From assembly GCA_019120525.1 (NCBI GenBank), contig DWUW01000355.1, positions 1 to 7,063 of the forward strand: a DNA stretch of 7,063 bases, given 5' to 3'. Positions 1 to 4,536 of the stretch are shown piece after piece. The position numbers and the translations under genes are program-made. Position 1 is the first letter of the stretch; every line of letters begins with the position of its first letter. The notes under the pieces were generated by a model that did not search any database, was not told the DNA's origin, and was given only the letters and a program-made list of their open reading frames with translations. The stretch is from Candidatus Eisenbergiella stercorigallinarum (GTDB lineage: Bacteria; Bacillota; Clostridia; Lachnospirales; Lachnospiraceae).

Positions 1-266
1 TCCCGGTCTATCCCTCCCAGGAAATCGGGCGAAGATACCACAAGCATCTTTGCTCCCGCAGGCAGCAGGCCGAACAGCTCCAGGCAGGCCATATCCACCA
101 GCCGGTAGCTGCAGACGACGATCGCCTCGTCAGAATCCTCCAGCCGGGAAAGTACCTGGGCTCCTGTGGTACAGGCCGTAACTGCCGCAAAACCGTTCCG
201 GACAAGGACATTCCGGATGCTTCTCGCGTTTTCAATTTTGGGAAAAGCCACAATAATCCCCGTCAT
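1..266 (-). CDS. ANTAR-type response regulator, N-terminal receiver-like part (partial)
   Basis: The frame opens with ATG at 266 behind an AAGGAGG ribosome binding site (273-279) and runs off the window edge after 88 codons. The visible part resembles a receiver domain: strand MTGIIVAFP, helix around residues 12-24, strand AAVTACTT, strand EAIVVCSYRL (47-56), and strand AKMLVVSSP (72-80). Wording such as IVVCSYRLVDM matches my memory of ANTAR response regulators of Lachnospiraceae found beside glnA. The C-terminal three-helix ANTAR RNA-binding domain would lie outside the window, so this part of the call is inference. The acidic pocket and phosphoacceptor Asp of true receivers are not present (Ser53 sits where Asp is expected), which suggests a pseudo-receiver. 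It follows glnA in the same direction, 42 bases after the glnA stop, and is probably cotranscribed. A precedent is nitR next to glnA in Clostridium saccharobutylicum. An ordinary truncated regulator of another kind is possible. Confidence 0.75.
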   Translation of the reverse strand, partial: MTGIIVAFPKIENARSIRNVLVRNGFAAVTACTTGAQVLSRLEDSDEAIVVCSYRLVDMACLELFGLLPAGAKMLVVSSPDFLGGIDR

Positions 267-309
267 ACGCTGCCTCCTTCCCGGGCCTCTTTTCAGGAAC
301 AGGCAGCGT
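267..309 (-). promoter_or_regulatory. Hairpin between glnA and the response regulator, overlapping its ribosome binding site
   Basis: On the minus strand ACGCTGCCT (309-301) is perfectly complementary to AGGCAGCGT (275-267). The 5' arm begins with the last base of the glnA stop codon and the 3' arm ends directly before the ATG of the downstream gene. The 3' arm contains the last three bases of the AAGGAGG ribosome binding site (279-273). A second short pairing, TTCC (299-296) with GGAA inside the loop, could extend it. The geometry suggests that the hairpin limits initiation unless ribosomes finishing glnA open it. It lacks a T-tract, so it is not a normal terminator. Confidence 0.5.
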
Positions 310-1640
310 CAGAACCGGTAAAGATACTCATTGATCTCCCAGTCCGTTACCTGGGAACGGTAGCGGTTCCACTCTTCCTTCTTTTCCGCGATATATTTAT
401 CCGCGGCATGCTCTCCCAGCGTATTCCGTATGAGCGCATCCTTCTCCAGTTCCTCTATGGCCTCCGTCAGGGTGGCGGGAAGCCGCCTGATCCCCATCCG
501 CCTTCTCTCATCCTCCGTCATGGCAAAAATATCGCCGTCCACGCTTTTCGGAGGGACGGTTCCCTCCCGGATGCCGTCCAGCCCCGCGCGCAGGCATACC
601 GCCAGCGCCAGATAGGGATTGGCCGCAGGGTCAGGGCTTCTCAGCTCGATCCTGGTCTCTTCTCCCCTGGGGGAAGGCACCCGGATCAGCGGGCTTCTGC
701 TCGCCCTGCTCCAGGCGATGTAGGTAGGCGCTTCATAGCCGGGTACCAGACGTTTATAGGAATTGATCAGCGGATTGGTGATTGCCGTGATCGCCCGGAT
801 ATGCTCCAGGATCCCGCCGATGAAGGAATAGGCTTCCCTGCTCAGTCCGTTTTCATCCTCCGTATCCTGGAAAATATTTTTCCCGTCCTTCAGAAGCGCC
901 ATGTTGATATGCATGCCGGATCCGTTGATCCCCACCCTGGGCTTTGGCATGAACGTGGCGTACAGGCCGTGCCGCTTCGCGATGGTCTTGACCGCCAGCT
1001 TGAAGGTCTGGATATTGTCCGCCGCCGTCAGCGCTTCCGCGGCCTCAAAATCGATCTCATGCTGTGCCGGCGACGCCTCGTGATGGGAGCTTTCCACCAC
1101 AAAACCCATTTCCTCCAGCGTAAGTACCATATCCCGCCTCGCGTTTTCTCCCAGATCCAGCGGGCTCACATCAAAATACCCCGCCTGTTCATGGCTGATC
1201 GTGGTCGGCCTGGCCTCGTCGTCCATATGGAACAGGAAAAATTCACATTCCGGCCCCACCTGAAACGTATATCCCATTGCAGCCGCTTCCGCAAGCGCCT
1301 GCTTCAGGATATACCGGGAATCTCCCTCAAAGGGCGTTCCGTCCGGACGCGTGATGTCACAGATCAGGCGGGCTACCTTCCCCTGCTGCGGCCTCCATGG
1401 AAAGATCTCCAGCGTATCCGGGTCCGGTCTCAGATACAGATCCGAATCCTCAATGCTGGAAAATCCCTCGATCGCGGAACCGTCAAACATAAAGCGCCCA
1501 TCCAGCGCCTTTTCCAGCTGGCTTGCCGTCACCGCCATGTTTTTCAGGCTTCCGAAGATATCCGTAAACTGCAGGCGGATGAATTCCACATCCTCTTCCT
1601 CCACCAGCCTCATGATTTCCTTTCTGGTATAATGCCCCAT
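309..1640 (-). CDS. glnA: Glutamine synthetase, type I (GSI-alpha)
   Basis: GlnA forms glutamine from glutamate, ammonia and ATP in the cytoplasm as a dodecamer and is the main entry point for ammonium. The 443 residues align along their full length with Bacillus subtilis GlnA (444 residues). Visible signatures are FDGSAIEGF (52-60, catalytic Asp53), GPECEFF with metal ligands Glu131 and Glu133, HHE and QHE (Glu188, Glu195), NGSGMH (His244), the glutamate-flap motif NSYKRLVPGYEAP with Glu303, and the NPYLA motif (341-345). The adenylylation loop of the GSI-beta type is absent, so control by GlnE is not expected. At position 62, where B. subtilis has the feedback-sensing Arg, this protein has Ser (GFSSIEDSD). 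The ATG at 1640 has a strong AAGGAGG ribosome binding site six bases upstream. Its leader holds a promoter and a strong terminator, pointing to antitermination control. The next gene in the operon is a likely ANTAR regulator. Confidence 0.97.
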   Translation of the reverse strand: MGHYTRKEIMRLVEEEDVEFIRLQFTDIFGSLKNMAVTASQLEKALDGRFMFDGSAIEGFSSIEDSDLYLRPDPDTLEIFPWRPQQGKVARLICDITRPDGTPFEGDSRYILKQALAEAAAMGYTFQVGPECEFFLFHMDDEARPTTISHEQAGYFDVSPLDLGENARRDMVLTLEEMGFVVESSHHEASPAQHEIDFEAAEALTAADNIQTFKLAVKTIAKRHGLYATFMPKPRVGINGSGMHINMALLKDGKNIFQDTEDENGLSREAYSFIGGILEHIRAITAITNPLINSYKRLVPGYEAPTYIAWSRASRSPLIRVPSPRGEETRIELRSPDPAANPYLALAVCLRAGLDGIREGTVPPKSVDGDIFAMTEDERRRMGIRRLPATLTEAIEELEKDALIRNTLGEHAADKYIAEKKEEWNRYRSQVTDWEINEYLYRF

Positions 1641-1668
1641 ACCTTCCTCCTTTTCCTGAAAAGAATCT

Positions 1669-1684
1669 CTCCGCCCAACCGGAG
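1669..1684 (-). promoter_or_regulatory. Small hairpin in the glnA leader
   Basis: CTCCG (1684-1680) and CGGAG (1673-1669) pair around a six-base loop GTTGGG. Flanking GAAAA and TTTTC could add an outer stem. It lies between the leader terminator and the glnA ribosome binding site. Its hexaloop size recalls ANTAR target hairpins, but those normally have A at loop position 1 and G at position 4; only the G fits here. The role is unknown. Confidence 0.3.
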
Positions 1685-1690
1685 TTTTTC

Positions 1691-1729
1691 AAAAAAAAGG
1701 CACCCTTACCCTTCCGTAAGAGCGCCTTT
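1691..1729 (-). terminator. Intrinsic terminator in the glnA 5' leader (attenuator candidate)
   Basis: On the minus strand a 5' arm (1729-1716, core GGCGCTCTTAC) pairs with a 3' arm (1709-1696, core GTAAGGGTGCC). The stem has about 14 pairs, two of them G-T wobbles, and closes a six-base loop GGAAGG. The 3' arm runs into eight consecutive T (1698-1691). No minus-strand gene lies upstream that it could terminate, because the neighbouring gene points the other way. It sits between the glnA promoter and the glnA ribosome binding site. The natural reading is conditional termination of glnA transcription. The 5' arm begins only about six bases after the predicted transcription start, so no competing upstream antiterminator stem is visible. 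Confidence 0.8.
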
Positions 1730-1741
1730 GCCCTACCACGT

Positions 1742-1770
1742 ATCCTAACAGCCCATGTCTGTTTTGTCAA
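1742..1770 (-). promoter_or_regulatory. Sigma-A type promoter of glnA
   Basis: On the minus strand a perfect TTGACA (-35, 1770-1765) is followed after 17 bases by TAGGAT (-10, 1747-1742), five of six matches to TATAAT if the common purine substitution is tolerated and four of six strictly. Transcription would start near 1734-1736, giving a leader of about 95 bases before the glnA start codon. Confidence 0.75.
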
Positions 1771-1782
1771 TTCTTTTCTGAA

Positions 1783-1794
1783 TCCGGCGCCGGA
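1783..1794. repeat. Perfect 12-bp palindrome upstream of the glnA promoter
   Basis: TCCGGCGCCGGA reads the same on both strands. Its centre lies about 53 bases upstream of the predicted glnA start, and also upstream of the divergent small gene. The position suits an operator or activator site for either gene, but no regulator is recognised. Confidence 0.3.
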
Positions 1795-1831
1795 AAAACC
1801 GTCATAAATCCCGTATATGGGGAGTACACTG

Positions 1832-1837
1832 TATAAA
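1832..1837 (+). promoter_or_regulatory. Possible -10 element for the small membrane protein gene
   Basis: TATAAA lies 23 bases upstream of the preferred start at 1861. No convincing -35 box is seen at 16-18 bases spacing (TCCCGT at 1809-1814), so the promoter would be weak or activator-dependent. It would run divergently from the glnA promoter. Confidence 0.3.
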
Positions 1838-1860
1838 CAACAAGAATCGGGGATATGGAT

Positions 1861-2331
1861 ATGAGTTCAAAGACCAGAATCGTGGTGCTTCATCTGAAAG
1901 AACTGATCTATACCGGAATCTTCGCGCTGCTGGGGATCCTCTTTCTGCTGCTTCTCATCATCATGTTCCTGCCCGGAAAAAGCCGGACGCCGGAAGGTAT
2001 GGAGGAAAACAGCCGCTTTATTCCGGGGAAATATACTACCTCCGTGATCCTTGGGAATTCCTCCGTGGATGTGGAGGTGGTGGTGGACGCCGACAATATC
2101 AATTCCATCCGTCTGGTAAACCTGGACGAAGCGGTCGCCACCATGTACCCGCTGATGGAACCCGCGCTCAACGACCTTGCCCTGCAGATCTGCGAGAAGC
2201 AGTCTGTGGAGGACATCAGCTACTCCGAGGACAACAAATATACCTCCCAGGTCCTTCTGGAAGCGATCTCCTCCGCACTGGAAAAGGCGGCGGCAGCCCT
2301 TCCGGAAACAGACGCAGGAACAGGCTCTTAA
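1861..2331 (+). CDS. Membrane-anchored protein with FMN_bind-like domain
   Basis: Not a named gene. The 156-residue product has a short cytoplasmic N-terminus, one hydrophobic segment (about residues 16-38, rich in Leu and Ile) and an external domain. That domain, GKYTTSVILGNSSVDVEVVVD through YTSQVLLEAISSALEKA, follows the layout of FMN_bind domains of the NqrC/RnfG type: a beta-rich start, a conserved helix, then a TS-x-x-LL-x-AI-x-x-AL helix. In FMN_bind proteins the motif SGAT precedes this last helix and its Thr carries the flavin; here the equivalent residues are EDNK, so covalent flavin attachment is unlikely. The start at 1861 is preferred because GGGG at 1849-1852 lies eight bases upstream; an in-frame ATG at 1855 is too close to it. 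The gene is divergent from glnA and convergent with nadE, so it probably forms its own transcript. The domain assignment is moderate; that it is a real secreted or anchored protein is more certain. Confidence 0.8.
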   Translation: MSSKTRIVVLHLKELIYTGIFALLGILFLLLLIIMFLPGKSRTPEGMEENSRFIPGKYTTSVILGNSSVDVEVVVDADNINSIRLVNLDEAVATMYPLMEPALNDLALQICEKQSVEDISYSEDNKYTSQVLLEAISSALEKAAAALPETDAGTGS

Positions 2332-2350
2332 AAGCGGGTCTGTTCCTGTG
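2313..2350. terminator. Inverted repeat across the stop codon, between convergent genes
   Basis: CAGGAACAG (2315-2323) and CTGTTCCTG (2340-2348) are perfect complements, and two outer pairs (one wobble) extend the stem. The loop holds the TAA stop codon of the small membrane gene and a small inner GCT/AGC pairing. Neither side has a clean T-tract, so it may be a weak bidirectional terminator or mRNA 3'-end protecting hairpin. Confidence 0.35.
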
Positions 2351-2366
2351 CTCTGTCTGTCCGGAT

Positions 2367-2400
2367 CCTGCCTTCGGCCGCCGTACCGCAGGTTTTCCCT
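2367..2400 (+). terminator. Possible intrinsic terminator after the small membrane gene
   Basis: CCTGC (2367-2371) pairs with GCAGG (2388-2392), with an inner CGG/CCG pairing. The stem is followed by TTTTCCCTT. The stem is short and the T-run interrupted, so confidence is low. It lies in the 90-base gap between the two convergent genes. Confidence 0.35.
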
Positions 2401-2421
2401 TCCGGGACCGGACTGGCGCCA

Positions 2422-4353
2422 TCAGACGGAAACGCCATCCTCCTGCAGGCGTTTTGCTTCTTCAAGCCACAGCGCGCTGCAGGCGTCGGAGGGCATCCGC
2501 AGATCGCCTCTCGGGGAGACCGCCACGCTTCCCACCTTGGGGCCGTCCGGCAGGCAGGAGCGCTTGAACTGCTGGGTGAAGAACCTGCGGCAGAAATTTT
2601 TCAGCCATTTCAGGATCACATCGTTTTCATATGCCCCCGCAAAGGCCGTCTTCGCGATGCGGTAGATCTTCGCGGGCGGGAAGCCGCAGCGGAGCAGATA
2701 ATACAGGAAGAAATCGTGAAGCTCATAGGGTCCCACAAGATCCTCCGTTTTCTGGCTGATCTTTCCGTCCACGGGAGGAAGGAGCTCCGGGCTGACCGGG
2801 GTATCCAGCACATCCAGAAGGACGGCGGAAAGCTCCGGGACGCCGCAGGCATCCGCGTAAAAGCGCACCAGATGGCGTACCAGGGTCTTGGGGACGCCCG
2901 CGTTCACCCCGTACATGGACATGTGGTCGCCGTTGTAGGTGGCCCAGCCAAGGGCAAGCTCCGACATGTCGCCGGTTCCGATCACCAGGCCGTTTTCCGC
3001 GTTGGCGATATCCATCAGGATCTGAGTCCGTTCCCTGGCCTGGCTGTTTTCATAGGTCACGTCGTGCACCGACTCGTCATGGCCGATATCCCGGAAATGA
3101 AGCCGCACCGCCTCCCGGATGTTCACCTCCGTCAGGGAAGCGCCCAGGGTGCGGGTCAGCCGGCAGGCGTTTTCATAGGTCCGGTCCGTGGTGCCGAAGC
3201 AGGGCATGGTCACACAGCGGATGTTTTCTCTGGGGATCCCGAGAAGGTCAAAGGCGCGCGCCGTCACCAGAAGGGCCAGGGTGGAATCCAGGCCGCCGGA
3301 GATCCCGATCACCGCGCAGCGGCTGCCGGTATGCTCCAGTCTTTTTTTCAGGCCGTGGGACTGGATGGAAAAGATCTCCTCGCAGCGGCGGGATTTCGTC
3401 CCCTCATCCACCGGGACGAAGGGCTGCCGCGGGAAGGAGCGAAGCAGCGCCAGCTCCCTTTTTTCCATATGGACGGGAAGGATCAGATAGCCCGCGTCCG
3501 TCGTTGCGGGAAAGGTATTCATCCGCCGTCTCTCATGGCGCAGACGGTGGATATCCAGATCCGCATAAACGGTCCGGTTTTCAAACCGTTCCGCCTCGGC
3601 AAGCAGCACGCCGTTTTCCGCGATCAGGTTATGGCCGCCGAAGACCAGATCCTGGGTGGATTCCCCGTCTCCCGCGCTGGCGTACACATATCCTGTCACC
3701 AGCCTGGCGCTGGTGGCCTCCACCAGCTGCCTGCGGTAGCTGTCCTTTCCCACCGTCTCATTGGAGGCGGAGAGATTGACGATGACCGTCGCGCCCGCCA
3801 GACAGTGCGCGGTGGAGGGAGTCTGCGCGGCCCAGAGATCCTCGCAGATCTCGCAGCCCACCACAAGGCCCTCCACGCAGTCGCAGGAAAAAAGGATCTC
3901 CCTCCCGAAGGGGATCTCACTGCCTTCAAAGGGAAGGAAGGAAACCTGCTCCGGCGCGGGCGTGAAATGTCTGGTTTCATAAAATTCCCCGTAAGAAGGC
4001 AGCGCCGTCTTGGGAATAAAGGCGAGCACCCGCCCGTCCTGGACGGCCGCCGCCGCGTTGTACAGCTTCCCGTCCTTTTCCAGCGGAAGGCCGACGAACA
4101 CCAGGGCGTCAAGCCCTTCGGTATGCTCCGCGATCCTTGCAAGCGCTTCCTTCGCTCCCGAAAGCAGCCTCTCCTGCAGGAACAGATCCTGGCAGGTATA
4201 GCCGGTCAGGCACAGCTCGGGAAAAACCAGAAGACGCGCCCCCTTTTCCGCCGCTTCCCCGATTCCCTTTATGATCTGCTCCGCGTTGTACACAGGATCC
4301 GCCACCCGGATCTTCGGCGTCAGCGCCGCCGCTCTGATAAAACCGTCTTTCAT
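2422..4353 (-). CDS. nadE: Glutamine-dependent NAD+ synthetase
   Basis: Converts deamido-NAD+ to NAD+ with ATP, taking ammonia from glutamine. The start at 4353 is chosen because GGAGGT (4363-4358) lies five bases upstream; the in-frame ATG at 4365 overlaps that ribosome binding site. This gives 643 residues, in the range of the long two-domain bacterial enzymes. The N-terminal nitrilase-like glutaminase domain (about 1-285) shows the Glu-Lys-Cys triad: Glu46 in FPELCLTGY, Lys115 in IPKTALPSY and Cys170 in GCEICEDLW. These keep the spacing of the M. tuberculosis enzyme. The C-terminal synthetase domain has the ATP-pyrophosphatase loop SGGLDST (352-358), then GTGDMSELALGW and YGVNAGVPKTLV, which bind substrate. 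The gene follows hslO in the same direction but is separated from it by a 170-bp palindromic element whose terminal repeat provides the nadE ribosome binding site. No separate clear promoter is seen. Confidence 0.96.
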   Translation of the reverse strand: MKDGFIRAAALTPKIRVADPVYNAEQIIKGIGEAAEKGARLLVFPELCLTGYTCQDLFLQERLLSGAKEALARIAEHTEGLDALVFVGLPLEKDGKLYNAAAAVQDGRVLAFIPKTALPSYGEFYETRHFTPAPEQVSFLPFEGSEIPFGREILFSCDCVEGLVVGCEICEDLWAAQTPSTAHCLAGATVIVNLSASNETVGKDSYRRQLVEATSARLVTGYVYASAGDGESTQDLVFGGHNLIAENGVLLAEAERFENRTVYADLDIHRLRHERRRMNTFPATTDAGYLILPVHMEKRELALLRSFPRQPFVPVDEGTKSRRCEEIFSIQSHGLKKRLEHTGSRCAVIGISGGLDSTLALLVTARAFDLLGIPRENIRCVTMPCFGTTDRTYENACRLTRTLGASLTEVNIREAVRLHFRDIGHDESVHDVTYENSQARERTQILMDIANAENGLVIGTGDMSELALGWATYNGDHMSMYGVNAGVPKTLVRHLVRFYADACGVPELSAVLLDVLDTPVSPELLPPVDGKISQKTEDLVGPYELHDFFLYYLLRCGFPPAKIYRIAKTAFAGAYENDVILKWLKNFCRRFFTQQFKRSCLPDGPKVGSVAVSPRGDLRMPSDACSALWLEEAKRLQEDGVSV

Positions 4354-4378
4354 TCTTACCTCCATGCCTCAGCGTCGC
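4346..4378 (-). repeat. Direct repeat copy B, containing the nadE ribosome binding site and start
   Basis: Starting at 4378 on the minus strand this 33-base stretch matches copy A (4528-4496) at 27 positions without gaps. Shared blocks are GCGACGCT, ATGGAGGT, AGA and TGAAA. It includes the GGAGGT site and the first codons of nadE (ATGAAAGA). Weaker similarity continues upstream (ACTGCTT versus ACGGCTT) with a two-base gap. Confidence 0.75.
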
Positions 4379-4389
4379 AAAAAGCAGTT

Positions 4390-4503
4390 TTACGACGCTG
4401 AGGCTCGCGCGCCGGACCTCCAGTCCGGCGCTGTGATAACAGGATTTGCGACGTTTCGGCGCAAATCCGGATTGAAAAATGCGCTATCGAGCGCATTTTT
4501 CAA
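4390..4503 (-). CDS. Small open frame (37 aa) inside the palindromic element
   Basis: A TTG at 4503 lies five bases after a GGAGGT site (4514-4509), exactly as the nadE ATG lies after its own GGAGGT. The frame runs to TAA at 4392-4390. An in-frame ATG at 4515 overlaps the ribosome binding site and would add four residues. The product begins LKNALDSAFF, has PVITAPDW in the middle and ends RSGARASAS. It has no membrane segment or known motif. Because every hairpin arm is also coding, the sequence may be constrained mainly as structured RNA or DNA and the peptide may be incidental. It could be a real microprotein, a leader peptide for nadE, or a passenger frame of a repeat element. Confidence 0.35.
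   Translation of the reverse strand: MKNALDSAFFNPDLRRNVANPVITAPDWRSGARASAS
4409..4431 (-). repeat. Hairpin 3 of the element
   Basis: GCGCCGGAC (4431-4423) and GTCCGGCGC (4417-4409) pair perfectly, nine bases, around the loop TGGAG. The loop and the next bases contain a third GGAGGT in this element. Confidence 0.7.
4442..4468 (-). repeat. Hairpin 2 of the element
   Basis: GGATTTGCG (minus strand 4468-4460) pairs perfectly with CGCAAATCC (4450-4442) across a nine-base loop. Its loop and inner arm overlap the alternative partner (4459-4448) of direct repeat A, so the two structures exclude each other. Confidence 0.65.
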
Positions 4504-4505
4504 TC
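4470..4505 (-). terminator. Hairpin 1 of the element; terminator-like 16-bp stem
   Basis: A perfect 16-base inverted repeat, GATTGAAAAATGCGCT and its complement, flanks a four-base loop. The GC-rich upper stem TGCGCT/AGCGCA is bordered by A5 on one side and T5 on the other, as in bidirectional intrinsic terminators. It is the only terminator-like structure after hslO and could end that operon or reduce read-through into nadE. The T-run being itself paired into the lower stem makes strength uncertain. Confidence 0.45.
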
Positions 4506-4528
4506 TCACCTCCATACCGAAGCGTCGC
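4496..4528 (-). repeat. Direct repeat copy A, directly after hslO
   Basis: This copy begins eight bases after the hslO stop codon. It carries GGAGGT (4514-4509) and the TTG start of the small open frame, matching copy B at 27 of 33 positions. Its segment 4528-4517 (GCGACGCTTCGG) can pair with 4459-4448 (CCGAAACGTCGC). Confidence 0.75.
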
Positions 4529-4536
4529 GAAGCCGT

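Larger units (their letters stand above)
4366..4536 (-). repeat. Palindromic repeat element between hslO and nadE
   Basis: The whole interval from the hslO stop to the nadE ribosome binding site is packed with perfect inverted repeats. In minus-strand order these are: 16 bp with loop CGAT (4505-4470), 9 bp GGATTTGCG/CGCAAATCC (4468-4442), 9 bp GCGCCGGAC/GTCCGGCGC with a five-base loop (4431-4409), and 12 bp GCCTCAGCGTCG/CGACGCTGAGGC (4404-4366). A further near-perfect pairing (11 of 12) links 4528-4517 with 4459-4448, enclosing the first hairpin and competing with the second. The ends carry direct repeats A and B. A 37-codon open frame runs through most of it. There is no transposase. The architecture resembles a non-autonomous mobile palindromic element (MITE, REP or RPE class) or a structured RNA; no known family is recognised. 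Mobility is inference; the repeats are directly seen. Confidence 0.7.

Noticed and set aside
1669..1729. Classic ANTAR target (two hexaloop hairpins) in the glnA leader
   Set aside because: Two hairpins with six-base loops are present, but the loops (GGAAGG and GTTGGG) lack the expected A at position 1 with G at position 4, and neither overlaps the terminator in the usual antiterminator manner.
408..1748. 446-codon open frame on the plus strand opposite glnA
   Set aside because: It is antisense to the unmistakable glnA, has no ribosome binding site, and its product looks like the Arg/His-rich low-complexity shadow expected opposite a GC-rich gene.
4354..4365. Upstream in-frame ATG at 4365 as the nadE start
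   Set aside because: The bases from this ATG onward are the GGAGGT ribosome binding site serving the ATG at 4353; the upstream start has no site of its own.
2716..4401. 561-codon open frame on the plus strand opposite nadE
   Set aside because: Shadow of nadE: the minus strand encodes all catalytic motifs of NAD+ synthetase, while the plus frame gives Arg/His/Gln-rich sequence without recognisable domain order.
4438..4466. Promoter for nadE inside the element (TTGCGC-N17-TGTTAT)
   Set aside because: Only three of six and four of six matches to consensus and overlapping a hairpin; too weak to call.
4366..4536. Known NAD-sensing riboswitch before nadE
   Set aside because: The sequence does not show the features I know of NAD+-I (nadA motif) or NAD+-II (pnuC motif) RNAs; the pattern is consecutive simple hairpins with flanking direct repeats.
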